Positions 17,517 through 27,109 of a stretch of 64,000 bases of DNA are shown here, piece by piece (position 1 is the first letter of the stretch; each line of letters begins with the position of its first letter). A program made the position numbers and the translations under genes. This stretch comes from Rhizobium chutanense (lineage in GTDB: Bacteria; Pseudomonadota; Alphaproteobacteria; Rhizobiales; Rhizobiaceae). The notes beneath the pieces were generated by a model that was not told the origin of the DNA, did not search any database, and was given only the letters and a program-made list of their open reading frames with translations. Location of the stretch: positions 45,487 through 109,486 of the forward strand of contig NZ_NWSV01000021.1 of the NCBI RefSeq assembly GCF_002531935.1, written 5' to 3'.

Positions 17517-19028
17517 TCAGGCCCAGTCCAGTATCCGGCCGCCTCTATGCTCAACGAACAGAGTCGGTGCCTCCGCCATCGGTACCGGTTTGGAAGTGGC
17601 GAGATCTTCAGCCATTTTTTGCAACGCCTTGATATCGAACATAGGCAGACCGGACCGGCGAAGGTCCTCAACGAGGTCTTGTCGCGCGGGATTCACAGCA
17701 ATTCCGACGTCAGTCACGATTGCATCAATGTGTTCGCCCTCCGTGCAGACAGTCCTCACGGAGGGTACGATCTTTGCGAAGCCGCCTCCCGTGAGCTCTG
17801 TGGTGACGATGCTTAACTTGGCACCTTGGGCGGTATCCGGATGTCCGCCCGGTCCGCCGAGGATGCGGCCGTTCGCACCGTTCACGACATTAACGTTGAA
17901 GGCGCAGTCGACCTCCGCTGCGCCTAGCAGCATAACGGAAAGCCCGTTGACGACTGGTGAGGGATGAATTGGGCTTGCATATTCGGCAGCGGTCATCATT
18001 CGATGCCTTGGGTGCACGGCCGACGATGCCACTGCGGCGCTATCAAAACATTGAACGTCCCTGATCTCCTCAAAAAGTCCATTCTGGAGCATCGCGACAT
18101 GTGCGCCGGTAATTCCCCCTGACATGAAAGATCCACAAACACCGGCCTGTGACATTCGTTCCCCAATGATCGGCACCGCGGCTAGCGAATATCCCCCTGC
18201 ACCGCTTTGGAGTGAAATGCCCTGCTTCAGCAACCCAGAGGCTTCTATGAAATCGGCCGTTAGACTGGCAATCTTTCGAGCAGTTGGTGATAAGGATGGT
18301 ATTGTCGTGCCCGAAGAAATCCCGCTCACTAGACCGGGACTGTCGTATTGCACAACAGCATCAACGAAATGAGCGGGGATGTCGATCAGCGCCAACGGGG
18401 CGTTTCTCAGTTCATGAGCGACCACAATTGTGGTGCGCGCGTAAGCGGCGTCGACTGCCGCATATCCGAGTGGGCCACAGGCCGCTGCTCCGATCCTGCC
18501 GGTCGCGTTACCGTCACGGGTTGCGAGCGAGGCGCCAACGAACGCAACGTCAATTTTTAGCTGATGAGACGAGATCGCTCGCGCTCTACCCCCGTGCGAT
18601 TGAAGCAGGGCAACGCCCTGGAGCTTACCTTCGCGGATCACCTCCGCCACGGGCCCTCGAATATAATCCGTGATGACGTTCGCGACGGTGCCGTCCTCGA
18701 TCAATGAGGCCAATGGCGCGTGAGTATTAAAAATGGAACTCGCCGCAATTGTCAGCCCCTTGATGCGGCGCCGGCTCGCAATCGAAAGAACAGCGTTCAG
18801 CAGCCGGTCCCCGTCGCGATAATGATGGTGGAAGGAGAGCGTCTGACCATGCGTGATTGAGAAAGCATCAAACGCAGCCTCAAGGGTGCGGAGACTTATG
18901 CAAGAGCTGCTACGGTCCCTCTGCTTGCCTTCTCTGATGTCGGCATCTGGCCCAGTCACCGGGAAAAGCGCTCCGAGAGGTGATGTGATGGGCCAGCGGG
19001 TCAGACTTAGTCTTGCTGTATTGGACAT
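17517..19028 (-). CDS. CitF-like CoA-transferase (citrate lyase alpha subunit family)
   Basis: A 503-residue protein of the CitF family, which transfers CoA or acyl carrier between acetate and citrate-like acids. Typical segments: FSITHGQTLSFHHHYRDGD, QSHGGRARAI, QSGAGGYSLAAVP, GGHPDTAQGAKLSIVTTELT and PSVRTVCTEGEHIDAIVTD. The length equals that of citrate lyase alpha (about 510). The usual partners CitD, CitC, CitG and CitX are absent and the CitE-like lyase is 8 kb away, so it probably acts as a stand-alone CoA-transferase on a citramalate- or malate-like acid (inference). It runs opposite to its neighbours. Confidence 0.88.
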   Translation of the reverse strand: MSNTARLSLTRWPITSPLGALFPVTGPDADIREGKQRDRSSSCISLRTLEAAFDAFSITHGQTLSFHHHYRDGDRLLNAVLSIASRRRIKGLTIAASSIFNTHAPLASLIEDGTVANVITDYIRGPVAEVIREGKLQGVALLQSHGGRARAISSHQLKIDVAFVGASLATRDGNATGRIGAAACGPLGYAAVDAAYARTTIVVAHELRNAPLALIDIPAHFVDAVVQYDSPGLVSGISSGTTIPSLSPTARKIASLTADFIEASGLLKQGISLQSGAGGYSLAAVPIIGERMSQAGVCGSFMSGGITGAHVAMLQNGLFEEIRDVQCFDSAAVASSAVHPRHRMMTAAEYASPIHPSPVVNGLSVMLLGAAEVDCAFNVNVVNGANGRILGGPGGHPDTAQGAKLSIVTTELTGGGFAKIVPSVRTVCTEGEHIDAIVTDVGIAVNPARQDLVEDLRRSGLPMFDIKALQKMAEDLATSKPVPMAEAPTLFVEHRGGRILDWA

Positions 19029-19307
19029 GGGTATCTCGTGGTGCTGATAAACTCGGTCTCATCATTCCTCTGCGGCAGCAGCTGTGCCTCTCGTCTGTAA
19101 AAGGATCGGCACATAACTTCGCGCCCGCTTGCCCGGACAGGCTTGGCGCGAAAGCCAACGAATGCGGTCCAGCACGTAGCAGTTTGGTGACCGCCACGAA
19201 AGAATGGGTCTGAAAGGTATAGGAGGAAGCTATAACCGGCCTCAGCATGATGTATTTGCGACGCAGGAAAGCAGAACCTAGTTTGAATCCGTAGCAAGGA
19301 ATTTACT

Positions 19308-20762
19308 ATGGCAAACACCGACCTGATACTTCCCAAGGCAATGAACCTCATCGGAAACAAGTGGCTTCCCGCCTCCGGTGGGAGGGAGATCGATGTCGTG
19401 TCGCCGATCGACGGGGCGATTTTTACAACGATCGCAGACAGCAGCGCCGAGGATGTAGAGCGTGCGATCACCGCGGCTCGTGCGGCGTTCGACGGAGGTG
19501 AATGGTCGAAAGCTACTGCCACCGAGCGCGGGCGGTTGTTGGTGGAACTATCGCGCCGGATCCTCTCAGAGAGCGAGGCCCTTGCGCGTCTCGAATCCCG
19601 CGACAACGGCAAACCGATCAAGCAGGCTCTGGCCGATATGGTCGTCACCGCTCGGTATTTCGAGTTTTATGGTTCCGCTGCCGACAAGGTACATGGTGAG
19701 GTCATTCCCTTCCTGAACGGCTACAATGTCGAGGTCCATCGCGAGCCGTATGGCGTAACGGGGCATATCATCCCTTGGAACTATCCCGCCCAAATGGTCG
19801 GGCGCTCGGTGGCCCCGTCGCTCGCGATGGGCAATGCAGCGGTTCTAAAGCCTGCCGAGGATGCTTGCCTTACGGCATTGCGTATCGGCGAAATGGCGGT
19901 CGAGGTCGGCTTCCCTGCCGGGGCGATCAACATCGTCACGGGACGCGGTCAGGTCGCCGGAGCCGCACTCTCCTCGAGCAGGAATATCGACTTTATTGCT
20001 TTCACCGGCTCGCCTGAGGTGGGTGTTCAGATCCAGACTATGGCGGCGCGCAATTTTATAGGGTGCACATTAGAGCTCGGCGGTAAATCACCGCAGATCG
20101 TGTTCGACGATGCTAACCTCGATGCGGCACTACCCGTGCTCGTCAATGCCATCATTCAAAATGGCGGACAAACCTGCTCGGCCGGCGCGCGAGTGTTGGT
20201 GCAGAGGGGCGTGTATGATCGAGTAGCAGCCGAACTCAAAGCTCGCTTCGAAGCGATCCAGGCGTCCGATTCAGGCGAAGATTCAATTCTGGGCCCACTC
20301 ATTTCCGCCAGGCAGAAGAAGCGGGTGGAAAGCTATATTACGGAAGCGGATGCCCCGTTGCTGGCGCGTGGCGGAATACGCCCGGGCGTACCGACTGACG
20401 GCTACTACGTTGCGCCCGCGCTCTTTGGCCCTTGCGACCCATATTCCAGGATCGCTCAAGAGGAGGTCTTCGGACCTGTCCTGTGCATGATCCCCTTTGA
20501 CGACGAGGCCTCCGCCATCGAAATCGCTAATTGCACGGAATACGGTCTGGTTGCGTCGATTTGGACCGCCGATGGTGGACGCCAGAAACGGGTCGCAAAG
20601 AAACTCAAATGCGGGCAAGTCTTCATCAATGGATACGGCGCTGGCGGAGGGGTGGAACTGCCCTTCGGAGGATATCGAAAATCCGGCCATGGTCGAGAGA
20701 AGGGGTTTGCAGCACTGCACGAATTCTCGACGATCAAAACCGTCGTTCATAATCACGGCTGA
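19308..20762 (+). CDS. NAD(P)-dependent aldehyde dehydrogenase (betaine-aldehyde-dehydrogenase-like)
   Basis: A 484-residue aldehyde dehydrogenase: GHIIPWNYPAQMVGRSVAPS, FTGSPEVGVQI, CTLELGGKSPQIV (Glu), IQNGGQTCSAGARV (catalytic Cys) and EEVFGPVLCMIPFDD. It is closer to the BetB/phenylacetaldehyde group than to GabD. AAGGAA precedes the ATG. The substrate may be the aldehyde made by the periplasmic GMC enzyme, but nothing in the sequence fixes it. It stands alone between leftward citF-like and fumarase genes. Confidence 0.92.
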   Translation: MANTDLILPKAMNLIGNKWLPASGGREIDVVSPIDGAIFTTIADSSAEDVERAITAARAAFDGGEWSKATATERGRLLVELSRRILSESEALARLESRDNGKPIKQALADMVVTARYFEFYGSAADKVHGEVIPFLNGYNVEVHREPYGVTGHIIPWNYPAQMVGRSVAPSLAMGNAAVLKPAEDACLTALRIGEMAVEVGFPAGAINIVTGRGQVAGAALSSSRNIDFIAFTGSPEVGVQIQTMAARNFIGCTLELGGKSPQIVFDDANLDAALPVLVNAIIQNGGQTCSAGARVLVQRGVYDRVAAELKARFEAIQASDSGEDSILGPLISARQKKRVESYITEADAPLLARGGIRPGVPTDGYYVAPALFGPCDPYSRIAQEEVFGPVLCMIPFDDEASAIEIANCTEYGLVASIWTADGGRQKRVAKKLKCGQVFINGYGAGGGVELPFGGYRKSGHGREKGFAALHEFSTIKTVVHNHG

Positions 20763-20871
20763 ACTTGTCGTCCTTCGCCACAATGCTCTGCGCCCGACGG
20801 TGCGGGGCAGGCAAGCGGAAAGATATGCCCGGCGACTCCCCGTGCCGGCCGCAAAACGAAGCGTAAGGAAA

Positions 20872-22380
20872 TTAATGCGCCCATTGCCTGGGGCCGATTT
20901 CATGGATCGAGTTGCCGCGTGTATCCACGCCGACGATAACCGGCATATCCTGCACTTCAATCTGATAAATGGCTTCCATCCCCAGATCTTCGTAGGCGAT
21001 GACTTTAGCAGCCTTGATGGCCTTTGCAACGAGATAGGCAGCTCCGCCAACCGCGACGAGATAAAGGGCTCCATGCTCGCGTATAGCATCTATGGCTACC
21101 CGTCCGCGTTCGGCTTTCCCGATCATGATCTTCAATCCGCTAGCGGCAAGCAAAGGGGGTGTGAACATGTCCATGCGCGTTGATGTTGTAGGGCCGGCGG
21201 GACCTATCACCTCGCCGTCTACAGCATCGACAGGACCGACATAGTAGATGGCGCGGCCAGCGAGATCGACGGGCAGAGGTTGCCCGTCGGAGATTGCCTG
21301 AACCATGCGTTTGTGCGCGGCGTCCCGACCGGTGAAAAGCGTCCCCGACAGCAACAGAACCTCGCCCGGTCGAACCTCAGTCAAGACCTCTGCGTCAAGA
21401 TTGTCGAGATCGATTGGCCGACCCATCGGTCTGTCGAGGTCGTTGAATTTTGGCCAAAGCGACAATGGTGGTGGGACCAGGCTCGCGGGGCCGGATCCAT
21501 CGAGGACGAAATGCACATGACGGGTGGCCGCACAATTCGGTACCAGCGCGACCGGCAGGGACGCGGCATGGGTCGGGAAGGACTCGACCTTGACGTCGAG
21601 AACGGTGACCAATCCGCCTAGTCCTTGCGCGCCGATACCCAGCGCGTTGATTTTGTCAAAGAGTTCGAGCCGCAACGCTTCCTCAGCGGTGGCCGGACCG
21701 CGCGCTTTCAATTCGAATATGTCGATCGGATCGTTGAGGACCCGTTTCGCCATCACCATCGCCTTGTCGACAGTCCCTCCCACTCCGATGCCGAGGATTC
21801 CCGGAGGACACCAGCCAGCCCCCAGCTTCTTCACAGTGTCGACGACCCAATCGGCCACCGAATCTGACGGGTTCAGCACCGTGAACCTCGCTTTGTTCTC
21901 CGAGCCGCCACCCTTCGCTGAGACAGTTACCGAAACCTTGTCTCCCGCTACCAGTTCGGTTTGGAGCATGGCGGGGGTATTATCCCCTGTGTTCTTGCGC
22001 ATACCGAGTGGATCGGAAACTACCGATGCTCGAAGAGGATTGGCAGTTAAACGGTATGCGCGCCTGGTGGCTTCGTCAGCCATCTCCTGCAAAGAGCGCT
22101 TCCAGTCGGTTCGCGCCTCGACGCCTACATTGATAAAAACGTTAGCGCTGCCGGTGTCTTGGCACATCGGTCGATGGCCGATCGCCGCCATCCGGGAGTT
22201 TACCAGTATCTGCCGAATGGCGTTGCGTGCTGCTGCGCTCGACTCGCCCTCGTACGCTGCTGTGAGTGCCGTGACGAAATCGCCGGGGTGATAGTAGGAG
22301 ATATATTGCAGCGCGTCGGCAATACTGTCGATCAGATCGACCTCACGAATGATGTGCACTTCGGAATTCTCCCACTCCAT
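20872..22380 (-). CDS. class I (iron-sulfur) fumarase-type hydratase, candidate mesaconase
   Basis: A 502-residue class I fumarase with both alpha- and beta-type parts fused. HRPMCQDTGSANVF, LGAGWCPPGILGIGVGG and VALVPNCAATRHVHF provide the three cysteines expected for the [4Fe-4S] cluster, and GPAGPTTSTRMDMFTPPLL is the C-terminal domain signature. The family hydrates fumarate, and some members hydrate mesaconate to (S)-citramalate. Its divergent partner is a CaiB CoA-transferase, and a CitE-like lyase and a CitF-like transferase are nearby, so mesaconate or a relative is favoured over a housekeeping fumarase. That step is inference. Confidence 0.88.
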   Translation of the reverse strand: MEWENSEVHIIREVDLIDSIADALQYISYYHPGDFVTALTAAYEGESSAAARNAIRQILVNSRMAAIGHRPMCQDTGSANVFINVGVEARTDWKRSLQEMADEATRRAYRLTANPLRASVVSDPLGMRKNTGDNTPAMLQTELVAGDKVSVTVSAKGGGSENKARFTVLNPSDSVADWVVDTVKKLGAGWCPPGILGIGVGGTVDKAMVMAKRVLNDPIDIFELKARGPATAEEALRLELFDKINALGIGAQGLGGLVTVLDVKVESFPTHAASLPVALVPNCAATRHVHFVLDGSGPASLVPPPLSLWPKFNDLDRPMGRPIDLDNLDAEVLTEVRPGEVLLLSGTLFTGRDAAHKRMVQAISDGQPLPVDLAGRAIYYVGPVDAVDGEVIGPAGPTTSTRMDMFTPPLLAASGLKIMIGKAERGRVAIDAIREHGALYLVAVGGAAYLVAKAIKAAKVIAYEDLGMEAIYQIEVQDMPVIVGVDTRGNSIHEIGPRQWAH

Positions 22381-22572
22381 GCGATTGCGCGCCTTCCGGT
22401 GCCATTACAGCCAAGTGCCAAGATGCCCATGGTCCGAACAGCCTTGTTTTACAATACCCTGCCGCGCTCCAGGGTTGGCATAGAATATAACTATAGGCTC
22501 TCAACAATCTGGTTATTTCCACTTGGTGTCAGTCTTCGGCATGTTCAGGCAAGTGGAGCCGGAGGAGCGCGC

Positions 22573-23718
22573 ATGTCCTGTGATCTTGGGGGTCTTTTGG
22601 TAGTCTCGCTGGAACAGGCGGTGGCCGCCCCCTACCTTTCTGGGAAATTGGCAGAGGCTGGCGCACGCGTCATCAAGGTCGAGCGTCGCGAAGGCGACTT
22701 CGCCAGGAACTATGACCACCTCGTCCATGGAGAAAGCGCATACTTTGTATGGCTTAATCGTGGGAAGGAATCGATCGCGCTCGACCTCAACGAGCCTACC
22801 GACAAGATGGTTATGCAGAAAATCATCGACGAGGCTGATGTCTTCATTCAGAATCTGGCGCCAGGCGCAATCGACAGACTCGGATTTGGAGCGGGCCGGT
22901 TGCGCGCACTCCGTCCTTCCCTTATCACCGTTTCGATCTCCGGTTACGGTGATGAGGGGCCGTATCGCAATCGAAAGGCCTATGACCTGTTGGTTCAAGC
23001 GGAGAGTGGTCTCTCCGCGATCACCGGTAACACCCACGGCTCCGCACGGGTCGGGGTCTCTGTCTGTGACATAGCGTGCGGCATGACGGCGCATCAAGCC
23101 GTTCTGCAGGCGCTTTACGCTCGGCAGAAATCCGGAGAGGGCAGGCATATCAGCGTTAGCCTGTTCCACTCGCTCGCTGACTGGATGAATGTCCCCTATA
23201 TGCAGCACTACTACGGAGGCGTCTCCCCCGACCGCGCGGGATTGAGCCACCCGACGATCGCGCCTTATGGTGCGTATGCTGGCGGTGACAAGCGACAAGT
23301 CCTGTTCTCTATTCAAAACGAGCGTGAGTGGCTTAATTTCTGCGAGCATGTTTTGAACGATCTCAGCGTTGCCAAAGATGTGCGGTTTATGAACAATTCT
23401 TCGCGTGTCGCGAACCGCAGGGACTTGGACGCGATCATCAATGATTCAATTTCGCGCTACAACCGAGAAGAACTCATCTCGAAGCTTGACCTAGCGGGGA
23501 TCGCAAATGGTCGAGTGAGTTCCATGGAGGACATTGCTCACCATCCCCAAAACCGTTTCGTCGACGCTGAGACGCCGACAGGTCCAGTGCGCCTCTTCGC
23601 GCCGGGGGCGACGGTTAACGGGGAGAGTCCTCGGTTTGGCCGTGTCCCTGCAATAGACGAGCACGGCGCAGCAATTCGCGCCGAGTTTTCGGGCGAAAAA
23701 GCGATTGCAGTGACGTAG
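22573..23718 (+). CDS. CaiB/BaiF family (type III) CoA-transferase
   Basis: A 381-residue type III CoA-transferase. The ATG at 22573 follows GGAGGAG; the longer open frame upstream has no family match. Seen: LEQAVAAPYLSGKLAEAGAR, VIKVERREGDFAR, LNRGKESIALDLN, SGYGDEGPYRNRKAYDLLVQ and VGVSVCDIACGMTAHQAVLQ, whose Asp is the likely catalytic acid. These enzymes move CoA from one acid to another, for example succinyl-CoA to citramalate, mesaconate or malate. It is divergent from the fumarase gene with 192 bases between. It may activate the hydratase product for the CitE-like lyase (inference). Confidence 0.9.
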   Translation: MSCDLGGLLVVSLEQAVAAPYLSGKLAEAGARVIKVERREGDFARNYDHLVHGESAYFVWLNRGKESIALDLNEPTDKMVMQKIIDEADVFIQNLAPGAIDRLGFGAGRLRALRPSLITVSISGYGDEGPYRNRKAYDLLVQAESGLSAITGNTHGSARVGVSVCDIACGMTAHQAVLQALYARQKSGEGRHISVSLFHSLADWMNVPYMQHYYGGVSPDRAGLSHPTIAPYGAYAGGDKRQVLFSIQNEREWLNFCEHVLNDLSVAKDVRFMNNSSRVANRRDLDAIINDSISRYNREELISKLDLAGIANGRVSSMEDIAHHPQNRFVDAETPTGPVRLFAPGATVNGESPRFGRVPAIDEHGAAIRAEFSGEKAIAVT

Positions 23719-23995
23719 CCCGATAAGTATCGGCGAGCTAATCCTGAACTGCGCGTTGCAAGCGTGGGCACGCCTCATCTGTGCGACCAGAAAAACCTTG
23801 GCATGAATGCCCTTTCGACAGCACCCGCAAAAGGTCGACTGACTGATCTTGGCCCGACGCGCGGCCCCTATCAGGGCGTGGGCATCACGATCAGACCCGG
23901 CATCCGCTTCGCAGAATGCGATGTGCAATTTTATCGAGTGAGACCGTATTGTCATTGGCGGCCTCACCCCGGGGTCGCCTTGGGAGGGCGTAGCT

Positions 23996-24871
23996 TTATA
24001 CGTAAGACTGTTGACCCTCTCCGAGCGCAACCTCGATCAGATAATGCCCGTTCTTCGTCGTCCTGCTCGGATACATCTTCGTCATCCCGGGCTCATGCGG
24101 TGTCAGAACCCTCTCGATTTCAAAGTTGACGGTTTTCAGGATTTCGTGTGTTGCGAAAAGCAGATTCGTCTGGCTGCCGAAAGCGAGGCCGACCGGAAGG
24201 TAGACGGGATCCTCCGGATTGCCGCCATGCATGTTGTCGTGACGGTAGAGCAGGTCGCCGGTGTAAGTGTAGACATCATCGCTCGAGGTCTTTCCGTCGT
24301 TTCGAATGATGACGTACTGCGATGCCGCAGTATGGGTATCGCGCGCGACCCTGACGTCGATCCCCGGGAAAAGGTTGTCGACGTTGCCGTCGATGCCCCG
24401 CATGCGTCCCTCACGGGCCAACTGGACGGCGTAAAGCATGTCTCCGGTGTCGGTGGCGGTCAGCAGCCACCTGAAACGGCGGTCAAGCGCCATGATCGAA
24501 ACCCAGGCGGCAAGTTCGTCTTGCTGGATATGGAAAGTCGCGTTAGGGAACAGCTCAAGGCCGCCCATGTGGTCGAAATGCGCGTGCGTCAGGATGACGT
24601 CAGTGATCTCCTCGGGAGAGCATCCGACCTCCGCGAGGACGTCCTTGGGCGGAAACCAGTTCTGGACGTTGAAGCGGTCCATGAATTCCTCGCCATGGGA
24701 CGCGTAGTTGACGCCGCAGTCCAGGAGGATCGTCTTCCCGTGCCCCTTGAGGAGCGTATAGCAGTAGGGAAGTTTCTCGGTGCCCATGTTGTGGCGGCCA
24801 TAGACCAGCGAGCTGGTCGGCGCGTCGGGCACCCACGCGAATTCGAGCATCCAGATTGAGTAGTCCGACAA
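23996..24871 (-). CDS. metallo-beta-lactamase-fold hydrolase (lactonase-like), copy 1
   Basis: A 291-residue MBL-fold enzyme using TTG at 24871, with GGGAGG 6 bases upstream. An earlier ATG would overlap the preceding gene and lacks the fold. Metal site: VILTHAHFDHMGGLELFP (HxHxDH), DTHTAASQYV, YTYTGDLLY and a late HEPGM histidine. The layout resembles the AHL-lactonase/AttM group, whose members open lactone rings. It is the last gene of a leftward operon ADH-GMC-unknown-MBL under a GntR operator, which favours a catabolic lactone over quorum quenching. Confidence 0.85.
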   Translation of the reverse strand: MSDYSIWMLEFAWVPDAPTSSLVYGRHNMGTEKLPYCYTLLKGHGKTILLDCGVNYASHGEEFMDRFNVQNWFPPKDVLAEVGCSPEEITDVILTHAHFDHMGGLELFPNATFHIQQDELAAWVSIMALDRRFRWLLTATDTGDMLYAVQLAREGRMRGIDGNVDNLFPGIDVRVARDTHTAASQYVIIRNDGKTSSDDVYTYTGDLLYRHDNMHGGNPEDPVYLPVGLAFGSQTNLLFATHEILKTVNFEIERVLTPHEPGMTKMYPSRTTKNGHYLIEVALGEGQQSYV

Positions 24872-24885
24872 GGTATCCTCCCGTT

Positions 24886-25368
24886 TCAGTTTGCTGTTTG
24901 ATGAAGCGCGCAGCACGAATGCTCGAAATCGACGACTTCGAACCCCGGTAGGCATATCGAGGCGCTGCGTAGTTCTTCCCAGCCAGCCCGCAGCGGGGCG
25001 AGGGGATCGCGGGCACCCGCGGACCCCGAGAGCGTTGAGTCGATGTCCCTCAGCGCGATGGCGAGTAGTCCGCCCGCCTTTCCGAGATGGCGATGGAAAT
25101 GCCGCGACCGAGGCGTCGGAACGAGACCCCGGAATTCGTCGTTCCCGGCCTTCACGAGAGCGGCCGCGGCCCTATGGACGTCCATATCGAGTACGTGCCT
25201 GGACTTCGTTATAGCCAAAAGAACGAGCAGGCCCGCCATGCGGTTGGCCGCGCCGTGAAGGCTTTCGAAGCATGGCTGCGCCGAGACGGAATACGAGGCG
25301 GTTTTCTCGTCCAAGACCTCGACGACCCGCATCGGGGAAAATCGTATCTGCGTGTCGACGCTCTTCAT
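24886..25368 (-). CDS. unknown 160-residue protein between GMC and MBL genes
   Basis: Starts MKSVDTQIRFSPMRVVEVLD. Its ATG overlaps the stop of the GMC gene (ATGA), and its stop is 14 bases before the next start, so it is a real member of the operon. It has no signal peptide and no clear membrane segment; one moderately hydrophobic stretch, MAGLLVLLAITKS, lies near residue 44. Histidines cluster at RSRHFHRHLGKA (about residue 92), and two adjacent cysteines lie near the end (SCCALHQTAN). I do not recognise the family. Candidates are a small subunit or chaperone of the GMC enzyme, as some GMC dehydrogenases have a gamma subunit, but no such similarity is evident. Confidence 0.7.
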   Translation of the reverse strand: MKSVDTQIRFSPMRVVEVLDEKTASYSVSAQPCFESLHGAANRMAGLLVLLAITKSRHVLDMDVHRAAAALVKAGNDEFRGLVPTPRSRHFHRHLGKAGGLLAIALRDIDSTLSGSAGARDPLAPLRAGWEELRSASICLPGFEVVDFEHSCCALHQTAN

Positions 25369-27029
25369 GCCGCACGCTCGCCCTGGGTCTCTATCGCGGC
25401 TGCCGTCCTGCCGAGAATGAGATCGGCGGCTTTCTCCGCGATCATCAAGGTGGACGCATTCGTGTTCGCCGAAGGCATCGACGGCATGATCGAGGCATCG
25501 CATACCCTGAGGCCCGCCAATCCGTGGACTCTAAGCTCGGCGTCGACGACTGTTCCCGGAGACGAGCGGGGACCCATCCGGGCGGTCCCGATCATGTGAT
25601 AGACCGTCGTGCCTTTCTGACGCGCGAAATCCAGCAACTCGTCATCGCTTTCGAGATTGGGTGTCGGCGAGGTCTCCGCCTCGACGTAGCGGTCGAGCGC
25701 GCGGGACCGGAACAGTCGCCGCGCCAGCCGCATCCCGCCGATCAGCGCCAACTGATCAGTCTCGCTCGTCAGGTAGTTCGGCTGGATCGCCGGCGCTTCG
25801 AAGACGTCCGACGACGTGACGTGGCAAAAACCGAGGCTTTCCGGCCGCTCCTGCCATATGCCAAGGGTCAGTCCCGGATGCTTGTCGAGAAGCCCGACCA
25901 CCCCTTCGCGGAAGCTCGCCGGGGCGCAGGCGAATTCGAGATCGGGCCGCGAGAGGGAGGGATCGGATTTCCAGAAGATGTGGACAAGCGAAGGACTGAC
26001 GGCGAGGATACTGGGCCTCCCGAGCGCCCAACGCGCGATTTGGCCAAGAAGGGCAGGTCCTTGGGCGACGTCGTTGATCGTCTTCGAACCCGTGACCTTC
26101 GCGACCATGCGCACCGCGTAGTGGTCCCGGAGATTGTTTCCTACGCCCGCCAACTCATGGAATATCCCGATCCCGGCTCGGCCGAGGACGTCGGCTGGTC
26201 CGATGCCCGAAAGCTGGAGAAGCTTGGGGGTGTTCAGCGCGCCAGCGGTTAGAATGACTTCCCTTGAAGCACGGACTTCTCGATGCGAGCCGCCGGGACC
26301 GCCCGCCACATAGGCGATCCCGACCGCCTTGGTACCTTCGAAGAGGATCGATGTTGCCTGGCAATTCGTGCGAACATCGACATTGCCGCGCTTGATCGCC
26401 TTGCTGAGGAAGGCCGTCGCGGAACTGTGTCGGAACCCTTTGTAGATCGTTCTCTGGAAAAATCCCGCGCCGTCCTGCTTTGCGCCGTTGTAGTCTGGAT
26501 TTCGGGGGATACCCAGTTCGACGGCGGCGTCGATGAGCGCGTCACTCACGGGATGCTGCCAGTCGAGATCGGTGATCGGCAATTCGCCGTTGCGGCCGCG
26601 ATAGCGTTCGTCTCCGTGTCCGATACGTCGTTCCGAGCGCTTGAAATAAGGGAGGATTTCTTCGTAGCTCCATCCGGGGTTTCCTCCTGCTGCCCAGTTG
26701 TCGTAGTCGACAGCTTGGCCCCGGACGTAGTTGAGGCCGTTAATGGAACTCGATCCGCCGAGAACGCGCCCTTGCGGCAGGGAGAAACTGCGGTTGTTGG
26801 TGCCCGGGTTCGGCTCGGACATGAAGTTCCAGGTCAGCTTCTTGCTGTAAATGTTCTTGATGTATCCAGCGGGGATGTGGATCATTGGATTGATGTCCTT
26901 GGGGCCAGCCTCCAGCAGGCAGACCTTGAATCCCGCCTCGCTGAGGCGGTTCGTGATGACGCATCCCGACGTCCCGCCTCCGACGACGACAAAGTCGAAC
27001 GTCTCCATTTCGTCTCGCGCGTTTGCCAT
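25365..27029 (-). CDS. cytoplasmic GMC-family FAD oxidoreductase
   Basis: A 554-residue GMC flavoenzyme. The ATG at 27029 follows TTGGAGGAG; an upstream in-frame ATG has no ribosome site. FAD motif: FDFVVVGGGTSGCVITNRLS. GMC signature: GRVLGGSSSINGLNYVRG. Also ASREVILTAGALNTPKLLQL, the active-site His in VYHMIGTARMG and the tail SANTNASTLMIAEKAADLIL. It has no signal peptide, unlike the copy at 15222, so it works in the cytoplasm. It is choline-dehydrogenase-like in form, but the neighbours point to another alcohol or hydroxy compound. Second gene of the leftward operon. Confidence 0.92.
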   Translation of the reverse strand: MANARDEMETFDFVVVGGGTSGCVITNRLSEAGFKVCLLEAGPKDINPMIHIPAGYIKNIYSKKLTWNFMSEPNPGTNNRSFSLPQGRVLGGSSSINGLNYVRGQAVDYDNWAAGGNPGWSYEEILPYFKRSERRIGHGDERYRGRNGELPITDLDWQHPVSDALIDAAVELGIPRNPDYNGAKQDGAGFFQRTIYKGFRHSSATAFLSKAIKRGNVDVRTNCQATSILFEGTKAVGIAYVAGGPGGSHREVRASREVILTAGALNTPKLLQLSGIGPADVLGRAGIGIFHELAGVGNNLRDHYAVRMVAKVTGSKTINDVAQGPALLGQIARWALGRPSILAVSPSLVHIFWKSDPSLSRPDLEFACAPASFREGVVGLLDKHPGLTLGIWQERPESLGFCHVTSSDVFEAPAIQPNYLTSETDQLALIGGMRLARRLFRSRALDRYVEAETSPTPNLESDDELLDFARQKGTTVYHMIGTARMGPRSSPGTVVDAELRVHGLAGLRVCDASIMPSMPSANTNASTLMIAEKAADLILGRTAAAIETQGERAA

Positions 27030-27109
27030 CACTCCTCCAAGTGCAAAAAGCATCCCCGTGACCGCGACGTCGCCGCGGCCATTTCAGTCGTCCATAGAAG
27101 GTTGAAGCC

